A DNA stretch of 64,000 nucleotides. Source: UBA1161 sp002311745 (GTDB lineage Bacteria > Planctomycetota > Phycisphaerae > Tepidisphaerales > Tepidisphaeraceae). Below are positions 42,420-50,760 of the stretch, one piece after another; positions within the stretch are counted from its first letter, which is position 1; every line of letters begins with the position of its first letter. The stretch spans positions 1 through 64,000 of the forward strand of contig JBEKAB010000019.1 of NCBI GenBank assembly GCA_050018415.1, written 5' to 3'. The notes below the pieces were generated by a model. It saw nothing but the letters and a program-made list of their open reading frames with translations. It was not told the DNA's origin and did not search any database. The position numbers were made by a program, and so were the translations under genes.

Positions 42420-42872
42420 TTACTGTGTCTTCCCGTCCTCTTTGTCAACGGCTACAACACCATCGGTAGGGAGGGTCCGGACAGTGGCTTCCGGGTGGTA
42501 GTCCTTCTTCACCAAGAGCGCGGCATACTGGCTGCCGCCATGGGTATCCGTCTGCCACTTTCCGTCCTTGCCGATGTCCGTTAAGGGCGCATCCGCGAAA
42601 GGCTGAACCCACCAGGTGTCGCCCGCGTGGGCGTAGACTACGACTTTGTACGCGGCGAAATCCACGCCTTTGACCACTCCCGCAATGGAATAGGTGGCGT
42701 CCGGCCCTCCCTTTGTGCTCGGCGGAATGAGCGTGATCTGGATCGATGGAGACCCGCTCCCATTCTGATCGTCGGCTGCTGCTGTCGATACCATTGCCAC
42801 CAACGCCGCGGTGCTTACCAGCACTGCGCCAATCCAACAGAACAACTGTCTTTGCTGAGTCCGCCGCGTCAT
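42420..42872 (-). CDS. Small exported protein with WWVQPF domain, copy 3
   Basis: A 150-residue protein: signal peptide with likely cleavage after STAAA (near residue 33), not a lipobox, then the shared domain (IQITLIPPSTKGGPDATYSI, YKVVVYAHAGDTWWVQPFAD, DGKWQTDTHGGSQYAALLVK). The nucleotide sequence of the domain is strongly conserved with copies 1 and 2, indicating recent tandem duplication. An excellent AAGGAGA ribosome site precedes the ATG. Predicted free secreted form of the same module that is lipid-anchored or fused in the neighbours. Confidence 0.75.
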   Translation of the reverse strand: MTRRTQQRQLFCWIGAVLVSTAALVAMVSTAAADDQNGSGSPSIQITLIPPSTKGGPDATYSIAGVVKGVDFAAYKVVVYAHAGDTWWVQPFADAPLTDIGKDGKWQTDTHGGSQYAALLVKKDYHPEATVRTLPTDGVVAVDKEDGKTQ

Positions 42873-42898
42873 ATTCAGTCTCCTTATTTGGGGCTAGG

Positions 42899-43597
42899 TT
42901 ATCGTATGTCAAACGCCAAAACGTCATCACCGTCCGGCAACTGGTCTGGCCGCGTAGCCGGCTTGAAGTCCTTTGTCACCAGCAACGCCGCATAACGCAC
43001 ACCCTTGTGCGTATAGGTGCTCCAAAGCACCGTCTGTGGAAGCCAGCTCCCGCTCATGTGTAGCGAAATTTTTGGATCGGAGTCCTCAAACGGTTGCACC
43101 CACCAAAGATATCCTGAGTGGGCATAGACAACGACGTACAACGGCTTACCACCACCACCGCGTACGCTTGCCTTGCCTCCAATCGACGTTGTCAGTTCGG
43201 ATTGTGGACCTGGCGGAAATACAGGCGGGCTCGTAATCGCTATTGAGTATTTCGAGCCAATGCCTCTGAATAGCACATAGAGGCCCAGGAGAAGGGCCAC
43301 CACGACAACAGAAAGCGACAGGACTACTTTTCGTTTTCGCGTACCGCCTTGGGGCGCATGGTCTCGCAAGCGGCGGCGCATTCTTGCTACCGTTTCTACA
43401 ACCAACTCAACAGAACTGATGAGAAAAATACCGGCCGTAAGCCCGAGGATCGATTTTTCGAGTCGCGTTGCATTTGCTATTACTTGTGCGATTTGCGCTG
43501 CATTGTTCATTATTGTTACAGCCAGCTCTACGAGAGCGATGAAAAAAAGGCCGGCCGTGAACCACAGGATCGCTTTTTCGGTTTGCTCTCGAGTCAC
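42899..43597 (-). CDS. Membrane-anchored WWVQPF-domain protein, copy 4
   Basis: A 232-residue protein starting with GTG. It has three membrane segments: EKAILWFTAGLFFIALVELA (residues 7-27), a near-duplicate EKSILGLTAGIFLISSVELV (residues 47-67), and VVLSLSVVVVALLLGLYVLF. The outer part carries a diverged copy of the shared domain: YVVVYAHSGYLWWVQPFEDS, WSTYTHKGVRYAALLVTKDF. It is the most divergent copy and the first gene of the set on this strand; base composition is visibly more AT-rich than the neighbours. It looks like the membrane-bound member of the family, perhaps organising the secreted ones. This role is inference. Confidence 0.7.
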   Translation of the reverse strand: MTREQTEKAILWFTAGLFFIALVELAVTIMNNAAQIAQVIANATRLEKSILGLTAGIFLISSVELVVETVARMRRRLRDHAPQGGTRKRKVVLSLSVVVVALLLGLYVLFRGIGSKYSIAITSPPVFPPGPQSELTTSIGGKASVRGGGGKPLYVVVYAHSGYLWWVQPFEDSDPKISLHMSGSWLPQTVLWSTYTHKGVRYAALLVTKDFKPATRPDQLPDGDDVLAFDIR

Positions 43598-43932
43598 GCC
43601 ACTCTTCCACCTTTCTCAGTTTGCGGTATGGATGGAAATCGGCTCCCAGATGCCCTCTGACAGCGGTAAAATCATTTGACTCCGCCGGTCAAGGTGGAAC
43701 GAAATCAAATCATCCAAAATGACCAGCGGTATCGTAAGCGTAGCGGCAGAATCAGATTTCGAACCCCGCAGTCTACCAAAGCTGAAAAATGAGCATGCAT
43801 TTCCGCCGACTCTGACAAAATCCTTACGATACGCACCGCAACGGCTTGGCCCGTAATCAAGAATTACGATACCAACCGTAGACTTTCGTTGCAAGGAATT
43901 CCCACTGGCCGCGCAGCGCCTTTGCCACCGCC
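43598..43932. other. Gap upstream of the WWVQPF genes
   Basis: A 335-base stretch, AT-richer than its surroundings, between the GTG start of the membrane copy and the stop of the PEGA/TolB-like gene. It contains a GGTGGAAGAG run just before the GTG that could serve as a ribosome site. No repeat, stable hairpin or convincing coding frame was found. Confidence 0.4.
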
Positions 43933-45900
43933 TCACTGCGCCGAGATTCTCCAGATGCCCCATTGGCCGCCGCGGTTGGAGCGGAAATAGATCGCCCCGC
44001 CGGTGGGGTCCCAGACCGGGCAATCATCCACGCTGCCGTTGGCCGTGATCTGAATCGCCTTGTCGGGATGGGCCAGGTCCAGGATCCAGACGTCGGGGTT
44101 TCGGCGGCGGTCCTCGTCCAGGCCGCGGTCTGACACGAACGCGATCATGTTGCCATCCTTGGACCAGGCCGGATCGTAGCAATCGGAGTCGGGGTCATTG
44201 GTGAGATTGACCGGCGGTCCGCCGCGATCCGAGATGCGGTAGATCTCGCGGTTGCCGGTGCGTTCGTTGACGCTGGTGAAGATGACGCCGTCGGCCTTGG
44301 GGCTGACGCGCGGTTGGCCGACGGGGATGGTGGCCAAGTCCATTCTTGGCCCGCCCTCGACCGGGGCGACGTAGAGCTGAGAGTCCGGGCGGCTGTCGGA
44401 CATGGCCTGATAGAACAGGCGCGGTTTGGGCAGGGCGTCGACCATGGGCCACAGGTCCTGTTCCTGCCCGTTGGTGAGCTGCTCGATCCCGGCGCCGCCG
44501 GCGAGGCTCTTGCGCCAGATATTGAGCCGTTTGCCGGCGCGGTTGGAGGCAAAGACGATGAAATTGCCGTCGGGGGTGAACGAGGGCATCACGTCCAGGG
44601 CTTTGCCATCGGTGATCTGCTGGATGCCGCCCGTGCCGTCCGTGGCCATGGCCAGAATCTGCGAGCGGAAATCGGAAGCGTCCTTGCCGCTCAGCAGGGT
44701 GAAAAGGATGGTGGCACCCGAGGGGGAGATGGCCAGCGAGCCGAGGGTCGTGCCCCGTGGAGCGACGTAGAGGCGTGCGGGGGGCTCGCGGCCGGGGCCT
44801 TCGCTGATGTCCTTGCTGCCCAGCGTCTGGGTGATTCGCGGCAGCGCCTGCCACACGCCGTCGGAATCGCGATCCAGAGAGACGTTCAGCGCGGCGACGG
44901 GCCGCGTCTTCACTTCCTTGAGCGTGATCGAGTAATCGGTCTTGCCGTCATCCCAGGCGATGTTCAGCGTGGCCGGAACCCACTCCGTGCCGGCGGTTTT
45001 CTTGGTGACGGTGGCCGCGTAGGAGGGCAGATCGCCCCGTTCGTTCAGGGGAGCGAAGGTCAGCTCGGCGGTGGCGATGCCGCCGTCGCCGGGCGGCAGC
45101 ACCTTGGAGTCGATGGTCACGACGGCCCCGGCGGGGTCGGTGGCGATGTGCACCGTCTTTTTCTTGGGCGGCAGGTCGATGTGGTAATCGGTCTTGCCGT
45201 CATCCCAGGAAATGGAGGTTTCGACCGCGTCGTAGCCGGGCTTGCTGAGGCGAATCTTGCGCGCGATGAATCGATTGGCGTCGGTGTCGTAGGCGAAGGC
45301 GCGGCCTTTGTCCACGACGGGGCTGACGCCGATCACCTCACCGTCCACGGCGACGGTGGCGCCCGGTGGCGTCGTGGTGATCGAGACGTCCTTGCGCATG
45401 GGCTGCAGTTGCAGGATGTAGTCCGAGGTGGCGTCGGTCCAGGTGACGGTGATTTCGACCGGCTCGAAGCCCGGCCGCGACGCGGTGATCGTGTGCTTGG
45501 TCCACTGCTCCTGGGCATCCTTGGTGAATTCCAGCTCGCGGGCGACGGTGCTGACGGGGTCGGCGCTGACCGGCACGCCGTCGATGCCCACAAACGCCGG
45601 CACGGGCAGCACGCTAAAGCTCAGCCGCTTGGTCAGCGGCTTCAGCTCGATCTCGTAGTTGGTGGAGGGATTGTCGCGCGTCAGAACGATCGTTTGCTCC
45701 TTGTACCCGGAGCGCGAGGCGGTGATGCGGTAGACGTCTTCGCGATGTCGGAAGGGGAACTTCTCGGTAAGGGAGCCGGTTCCGCGCGGCATGCCGTCGA
45801 CGCTGAGCACGGCATCCGGCGGCCTGACGCTGATGGTGACGACGCGTGTGGTGCTGCACGCGGCCAGTAAAACGAGCAACAAAACCGTGAAGCGTCGCAT
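43933..45900 (-). CDS. PEGA-repeat lipoprotein with TolB-like beta-propeller
   Basis: A 655-residue lipoprotein (lipobox LLAAC at residue 15). The first half has about four PEGA-like repeats (VVTISVRPPDAVLSVDGMPR; SITTTPPGATVAVDGEVIGV; HIATDPAGAVVTIDSKVLPP), alternating with strands of the form WxDxxxDYxIxL. From residue 385 on it is a TolB-type propeller with PD40 repeats: LGSLAISPSGATILFTLLSG, PSFTPDGNFIVFASNRAGKR, DPAWSKDGNMIAFVSDRG, CPVWDPTGGAIYFRSNRGGQ. It probably binds partners at the cell surface. It lies 67 bases downstream of the TMTC-like gene on the same strand, so co-expression is likely. Confidence 0.88.
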   Translation of the reverse strand: MRRFTVLLLVLLAACSTTRVVTISVRPPDAVLSVDGMPRGTGSLTEKFPFRHREDVYRITASRSGYKEQTIVLTRDNPSTNYEIELKPLTKRLSFSVLPVPAFVGIDGVPVSADPVSTVARELEFTKDAQEQWTKHTITASRPGFEPVEITVTWTDATSDYILQLQPMRKDVSITTTPPGATVAVDGEVIGVSPVVDKGRAFAYDTDANRFIARKIRLSKPGYDAVETSISWDDGKTDYHIDLPPKKKTVHIATDPAGAVVTIDSKVLPPGDGGIATAELTFAPLNERGDLPSYAATVTKKTAGTEWVPATLNIAWDDGKTDYSITLKEVKTRPVAALNVSLDRDSDGVWQALPRITQTLGSKDISEGPGREPPARLYVAPRGTTLGSLAISPSGATILFTLLSGKDASDFRSQILAMATDGTGGIQQITDGKALDVMPSFTPDGNFIVFASNRAGKRLNIWRKSLAGGAGIEQLTNGQEQDLWPMVDALPKPRLFYQAMSDSRPDSQLYVAPVEGGPRMDLATIPVGQPRVSPKADGVIFTSVNERTGNREIYRISDRGGPPVNLTNDPDSDCYDPAWSKDGNMIAFVSDRGLDEDRRRNPDVWILDLAHPDKAIQITANGSVDDCPVWDPTGGAIYFRSNRGGQWGIWRISAQ

Positions 45901-45967
45901 GCTGCGGCTCCCGAGCGAAAGGGCACCGCTGGTGTAGCCGAAATCGAATGCTGGAGCAACCCTGGCG

Positions 45968-48412
45968 CTAGGGTCTGGAGGCCGCCGGCTGGGTCGGCGG
46001 CGGCGACGGCTGCGTCGCCGGACCGCTGGCCGCGCGGCTCGAGGCCCGGCCCGACGCCTGCATCATCAGCGCGTTCTTGAGGTTCTCCCGGGCGCCGACG
46101 TAATTCGGATCAATCGCCAGCGCATCGCGGAAGCACTTAATCGCCAGGTTCAACTGTTCCAGCGTCGGGTGGGAGGCGCAAATGATCCGGCCGATCTCGT
46201 TGTAACCGGGGGCGAAGCGGCCGTAGGGCGCGTACATAAGCGTCCGCTTCAAATGATAGATCGCCTCGGCATCCCGATGGAAATGCTCCAGGCACAGCGC
46301 CAGCTTGTAATGGGCATCGATGTTGGCGTCGTTTAAAGCGACGGATAGGCCATAGTCGGCGACGGCCTGGCGGGCGTAATCATCGGACGAGGTCCAGTCG
46401 TCGCGCTGCTCGGCCAAGGCGCCGAGGGTGAAATCGACGTTGCCGCGTTGGAAGGCCGCCAGCGCCAGCACGCGCACGGCTTCGGGATAAGCGATCGGCG
46501 AATCCAGGCCTTGGCGGGAGACTTGCACGGCTTTTGCGAAATAGCCGCGTGCCTCCAGCAGCTTATCGGCCAGCTCCTGCTCGGCTGGGGAGGCGGGCCG
46601 CGTGGTTCCCGGGCGGCTGGTCGGCGCGGTGCTCGCCGCCGGCATCGCGCGCTGCATCAGCTCGGTCTGCTGCATCTTGATCAATCCCATGTCGTAATAC
46701 GGCAGGCCATCGGGACGTAATGACTCCTGCAGCGTTTCGCCCTCGATCGCCGCCTGCGCTTCCTGCTGGCCGTGCTGCATCAAGGTGGCGACATCGGCCT
46801 TGGGCCAGCGCGTGCGGATGATGGTGATTTGGGCCAGCTCGTCGTGGCTTCGGTATTTCAGGTCGGGCGGGGCTGCCGGGTCGTCGATGACCTGGCGCAG
46901 AAGCGTCTGGGCGCTGTCGAGTTGCTTGGCAGCCTGATCGGCCACCGCCAAAGAGGCGTCCAACTCGTTGCTGGCCGCCAGGCTGTTGGCCAGATCCAGG
47001 GCATTGCGGGCGGCCATGGTCCGATCATGCGCGAGGTTAAACGCGGCCAACCAACTGCCCGGATTTTTGGCCAGGGTATCCTCCCAAATCGCCGTTGGAC
47101 TCAAAAAGACTTTGGCCCGCGCCCAGGAACCGGCGGCCAGGGCCAGCACCACCACGCCGGCAAACGCCGCCAAGACGCGCGGCTGGGACGGCAAGAGCCG
47201 CGCGATCAGCGCCACCGCCAAAGCGATCAGCGGAATGCCGGCCAGGTACTGAAGGTGATCGGCAACGAAGGAGTAGCGGAACGGAAAGGCGGCAAAAAAT
47301 CCCAGGGCGGGAAACAGCGCCGCGACGTAGCAGAGCACGGCGACGACCGGCCCGCGGCCCAACGCACGCCGCAGCACAAACAGCAGATCGATCACCATCA
47401 CCGCCGCCAGCGGGAACAGCCACTGGGCCCATTGCGTCGGCACGGGCAGCACGCGCGGATAATTGAAAGACAAATGGATCGGGGCCACGAGCTTGGCGGC
47501 GTAGAACCACAGATCGTGGCCGGCGATCATGAGCTGCTGGAGAAACGGGATGTCCCACGACGGCCCGACGGCACGGATCAAGCCGTTGGGATCGGTTTCG
47601 ATGCGGCTGGTGAGCCATCCGCCGGCGGCGCCGATCACGAACATCGGGATCAACCCCGCGAAGGTTTCCCACCGCAGGCGTCGTTTCCACCAAAGGATCA
47701 AGAGCAGCGCCGCCGGAAGAAAACAGACGGCCGTCTTGGCCAGCACGGCCGCGATGAACAACGCCAAGCTGATGGCGTAGGTCTGCCAGCGTGCGGGGAT
47801 TTTGCAAAGCGCATGATCGGGCCCCGCCGGGTCGCGCAGGCCGGCAAAATCAAGGTAAAACAGTAGGGAGCAAAACGTCAGCACGCCGCTGAGCACATTT
47901 TTGCGCTCGCTGATCCAGCAGACGGTCTCGGCTTGCAGGGGATGAACCGCCCAGATGGCCGCGATCGCCCACGCCCCGGGGAGTCTCAGCCGCCGCAGCA
48001 CTCGCCACAGCACCACGACCGCCCCCGCGTGCAACAGCAGATTCACCACGCGATAGCCCAGCGGGTAATCGGTCCACATTTGGTGTTCGATCCAAAACGA
48101 CGTGAAGGTCAGCGGATAATACTGGACGGTTTGCAGCTTGGGCGGCCACCAGATGTGCGGCAGGCCCTGGCGACCGAGCAGCGTGTTGTTGTGCGATACG
48201 TAGCGATCATCATCCCACAAAAATCTGCCGGGGATTGACGGCCAGAAGCACACCAACGCCAGGAGCATCAGCACCGCGGCCCAGAGACCCCAATCGCGCC
48301 GGGATACCGGATCGTCCGGAAATGAAATGACAAACGGCTCGGCCGCAGGCGCCGGGGACGGGGTTGTTTGCATGGATGGATCGGGTTGCGGGGGCTGCGA
48401 TGGTTGGCTCAT
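45968..48412 (-). CDS. TMTC-like multi-pass glycosyltransferase with C-terminal TPRs
   Basis: An 814-residue GT-C-like membrane protein. After a Pro-rich cytosolic start (residues 1-38) there are about ten membrane segments, with the acidic first loop WDDDRYVSHNNTLL (the DD motif of GT-C enzymes, near residue 67) and HPLQAETVCWISERKNVLSG near residue 158, a hallmark of the TMTC/DUF1736 O-mannosyltransferase-like family. From about residue 440 it is soluble TPR (e.g. HYKLALCLEHFHRDAEAIYH, NYVGARENLKNALM). Eukaryotic TMTCs O-mannosylate cadherins; the bacterial role is unknown, but glycosylation of exported proteins is a fair inference. Confidence 0.85.
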   Translation of the reverse strand: MSQPSQPPQPDPSMQTTPSPAPAAEPFVISFPDDPVSRRDWGLWAAVLMLLALVCFWPSIPGRFLWDDDRYVSHNNTLLGRQGLPHIWWPPKLQTVQYYPLTFTSFWIEHQMWTDYPLGYRVVNLLLHAGAVVVLWRVLRRLRLPGAWAIAAIWAVHPLQAETVCWISERKNVLSGVLTFCSLLFYLDFAGLRDPAGPDHALCKIPARWQTYAISLALFIAAVLAKTAVCFLPAALLLILWWKRRLRWETFAGLIPMFVIGAAGGWLTSRIETDPNGLIRAVGPSWDIPFLQQLMIAGHDLWFYAAKLVAPIHLSFNYPRVLPVPTQWAQWLFPLAAVMVIDLLFVLRRALGRGPVVAVLCYVAALFPALGFFAAFPFRYSFVADHLQYLAGIPLIALAVALIARLLPSQPRVLAAFAGVVVLALAAGSWARAKVFLSPTAIWEDTLAKNPGSWLAAFNLAHDRTMAARNALDLANSLAASNELDASLAVADQAAKQLDSAQTLLRQVIDDPAAPPDLKYRSHDELAQITIIRTRWPKADVATLMQHGQQEAQAAIEGETLQESLRPDGLPYYDMGLIKMQQTELMQRAMPAASTAPTSRPGTTRPASPAEQELADKLLEARGYFAKAVQVSRQGLDSPIAYPEAVRVLALAAFQRGNVDFTLGALAEQRDDWTSSDDYARQAVADYGLSVALNDANIDAHYKLALCLEHFHRDAEAIYHLKRTLMYAPYGRFAPGYNEIGRIICASHPTLEQLNLAIKCFRDALAIDPNYVGARENLKNALMMQASGRASSRAASGPATQPSPPPTQPAASRP

Positions 48413-48516
48413 CGTGTTTCTCGCTAAGTGAAGTAAGATGCGTCGCTATTGCGCATCCGGCGGCGTGACATCGGCCGCGCGTATGATTACACAAAGCCCT
48501 CTCGGGAGCAACCGCC

Positions 48517-49647
48517 ATGAGTGCCGCAACCGTGCCGGTCGACGTGAGCGATCCGATCAACGCGCGCATTCTATCGGTTTCTGAGGACCGCATCGTCGGG
48601 TTCGTGCGCGATCCGATCGGGCAGATCGCTTCGCGCAGCGGCGTGGACGGCGACACGGTGATGCAGCGCATCGCGGCGATGATGCGTTCCGGCACCATCC
48701 GCCGCGTGCGGCAAACGCTTTTGGCCACCAACCTGGCGCAGGGCGCTTTGGTGGCGTGGCGGGTCGATCCGGCGGATCTGCAATCTGCGTTCGATTGGAT
48801 GTTCCACAACGACCCGTTTACGGGGCACGTGGTGATCCGCAGCACTGACGGCGCCACCGCCGGCAGCAAGTACCGGCTGTGGACGACGCTGAAGGTTCCG
48901 CAGGGATATTCCCTGGCCAAGCACTGCCGGCTCTTGTGTCAGCGCAGCGGCGCCAAGGACTTCAAGCTGATGCCGGCCAAGCGCTTGTTCGCCCTGGGCG
49001 TGGGGCACGTGCGGCGCCGCGGCATGGAACCGGGCGACAAGTCGGACCAGTTGGCCGAGGCGACCGAGCCGGCGATCGCGCAGCTCAACGACCTGGAGTG
49101 GCGCGTGCTGATGCCCCTGAAACGTGAATTTGAGCCGCAGGAGATTTCGCGGGATGTGTGGTCGAGTCGAGCGGCGGAGGCGGGCGTGTCGCTGGAGCAG
49201 TTTTGCCGCGTGGCGGAGGAGTTGAATCGCCGCGGCGTGATCGGGCGATTCTCCACGTTTTTGGAACACGTCAAGCCCCTGGCCGATGGCCAGCGCGTCA
49301 CGAAATTCAATGCCCTGTTTCACTGGGCGGTGCCCAGCGGCCGCGAGATCGAAGCGGGAAGGCAGATCGGCCGCTTCCACATCCTCACCCACGCCTACTG
49401 GCGCGAGGGCGGGGAGGAGTTCAATCACGTCAACATCATGGCCGTCGCTCACGGCGCCGAAAAAGAGGTTGTCCTGGCCCACAAGCAAGCGATCGACCAG
49501 CACCTTGGCGAAGTGGGCATTCCGGTCAGCTACACCAACGTATTTTGGGGCGGGCGAAGCGAGATCAAGCCCAGTGAGATTTCGCCAATGGAGTACCAAC
49601 GCTGGTGCTGCGCTCAGAGCCTGACCGAGCAATCGATGCGCGAATAA
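48517..49647 (+). CDS. Double AsnC/Lrp-type winged-helix protein, siroheme-decarboxylase-like
   Basis: A 376-residue protein made of two similar halves, each with a winged helix (residues 15-65 RILSVSEDRIVGFVRDPIGQ, DTVMQRIAAMMRSGTIRRVR; residues 190-250 LNDLEWRVLMPLKREFEPQE, LEQFCRVAEELNRRGVIGRF) followed by a ferredoxin-like AsnC domain (GALVAWRVDPADLQSAFDWM; KFNALFHWAVPSGREIEAGR). This two-half layout, and sequences such as FxALGVGHVRRRxxEPGDK, are seen in AhbA/AhbB or NirDLGH siroheme decarboxylases, where both halves form the active site. It could instead be a haem-related regulator. A strong GGGAG site precedes ATG 48517. Confidence 0.65.
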   Translation: MSAATVPVDVSDPINARILSVSEDRIVGFVRDPIGQIASRSGVDGDTVMQRIAAMMRSGTIRRVRQTLLATNLAQGALVAWRVDPADLQSAFDWMFHNDPFTGHVVIRSTDGATAGSKYRLWTTLKVPQGYSLAKHCRLLCQRSGAKDFKLMPAKRLFALGVGHVRRRGMEPGDKSDQLAEATEPAIAQLNDLEWRVLMPLKREFEPQEISRDVWSSRAAEAGVSLEQFCRVAEELNRRGVIGRFSTFLEHVKPLADGQRVTKFNALFHWAVPSGREIEAGRQIGRFHILTHAYWREGGEEFNHVNIMAVAHGAEKEVVLAHKQAIDQHLGEVGIPVSYTNVFWGGRSEIKPSEISPMEYQRWCCAQSLTEQSMRE

Positions 49648-49669
49648 TTGGCAGCTTTGGGGAGCAACG

Positions 49670-49720
49670 ATGCCCTACGTATACAAGCACCGCCGGCATG
49701 CGCCATTCGATCATCCATAG
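49670..49720 (+). pseudogene. Five-prime remnant of an acyl-CoA thioesterase (YbgC/4HBT) gene
   Basis: A 16-codon frame MPYVYKHRRHAPFDHP then TAG, with a perfect GGGGAG ribosome site. The first ten residues are those of hotdog thioesterases of the YbgC type (MPYVYKHRRHVEFxDTD..., recalled pattern), after which the sequence breaks off into non-coding DNA and the repeat at 49744. It is probably the leftover of a deletion with intact initiation signals, though a genuine mini-gene cannot be excluded. Confidence 0.5.
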
Positions 49721-49743
49721 GCTTGAAAGTCGCGCTCCCTTTC

Positions 49744-49817
49744 TTCTTCGCGTCCTTCGCGCCTTCGCGGTTTAACTAAAGTTCGGTTTACCGCGAAGGC
49801 GCGAAGGTCGCGAAGAA
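49744..49817. repeat. 28-base inverted repeat (TTCGCG-rich)
   Basis: The left arm TTCTTCGCGTCCTTCGCGCC (to 49771) and right arm 49790-49817 are complementary over 28 bases with one mismatch, with an 18-base loop. Sequences of this type (CTTCGCGTCCTTCGCG) are dispersed in many bacterial genomes. It separates the thioesterase remnant from modA and could be a terminator-like stem or a recombination hotspot. Confidence 0.85.
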
Positions 49818-49917
49818 ATGCATGGAAACCTCCGTGGCAGCAGCGGGGCCGATCCGTAAGGGACCGATTTGAGCCGGGCGATCAAACAGGGCGCCAAAGT
49901 TCAGCCTTGACCGGCCG

Positions 49918-50730
49918 ATGGGCGGGGCTGATATTCTTGCCGTGCGACTTCTCAAAACCGTGGCGTTCGCGGCGGTGCTTGTCCTGGCGGCTTGGGCTCG
50001 CGCCGAAACCATCACGGTGTCGGCCGCCATCAGCCTCAAGGAGGTTCTGGCGGACATCGCGCAGCCGTACCAAGCGGAAACGGGCGAGATGGTGGAGTTC
50101 AACCTGGGCGCCTCGGGCACGCTGGCGGCCCAGATTTATCAAGGGGCGCCGGTCGATCTGTTCATCTCGGCCGGTCCGTCGCAGGTGGATGAGTTGGTTG
50201 GGGCCGGCCTGGCCGATGGCGGCACGCGCACGGCCATCGCGGGCAATCGCCTGGTGCTCATCGTGCCCAAATCGGATGCCAATCCGCCCAAAAGTTTCCA
50301 GGACCTGACCGACAGCCGGTTTGTTCACGTTGCCATTGGCGATCCGAAAATCGTACCGGCCGGGCAGTACGCGATGCAAACCCTGCGGTCGCTGCGGTTG
50401 GATCAGGTACTGGCGTCGCGTCTGGTCATGGGCCAGAACGTGAGGCAGGTGCTGCTGTACGTTTCGCGGGCCGAGGCGGAGGCCGGCGTGGTGTACGCGA
50501 CGGATGCCGCCGCGGCGGCCGATGCTGTCAAAATCGCCGCCGTCGCCGATGAAGCGACGCACGATCCGATCCTTTACCCGGCGGTCATCATCAAGAGCGG
50601 AAAAACTGCCGCCGCGGCCAAGTTCCTGCAATATCTCAAGAGTGAAAAGGCCCAGGCGATATTTGCCGCGCACGGGTTTACCGCCCCCGCGGCGGCACCG
50701 GCGGCGGCCACGCAAAAAAGCGGCGGATGA
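49918..50730 (+). CDS. modA: Molybdate ABC transporter substrate-binding protein
   Basis: A 270-residue periplasmic-type binding protein for molybdate (or tungstate). Signal peptide LLKTVAFAAVLVLAAWARAE, then the mature start ITVSAAISLKEVLADIAQPY, the oxyanion-binding Ser pairs in LGASGTLAAQI and ISAGPSQVDEL, and the late VYATDAAAAADAV of the family. Ala/Pro-rich C-terminus. ATG 49918 and GTG 49942 are both possible starts; the latter gives a more normal signal peptide (VRLLKTVAF). It is followed by modB after 30 bases. No modC ATPase gene follows. Confidence 0.93.
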   Translation: MGGADILAVRLLKTVAFAAVLVLAAWARAETITVSAAISLKEVLADIAQPYQAETGEMVEFNLGASGTLAAQIYQGAPVDLFISAGPSQVDELVGAGLADGGTRTAIAGNRLVLIVPKSDANPPKSFQDLTDSRFVHVAIGDPKIVPAGQYAMQTLRSLRLDQVLASRLVMGQNVRQVLLYVSRAEAEAGVVYATDAAAAADAVKIAAVADEATHDPILYPAVIIKSGKTAAAAKFLQYLKSEKAQAIFAAHGFTAPAAAPAAATQKSGG

Positions 50731-50760
50731 GCGGGCCATCGCATCGGCCCAAAAGCATCT

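Noticed and set aside
43616..44023. Minus-strand 135-codon frame before the WWVQPF genes
   Set aside because: Its first part overlaps the end of the PEGA/TolB-like gene in another frame and the rest has no domain or ribosome site.
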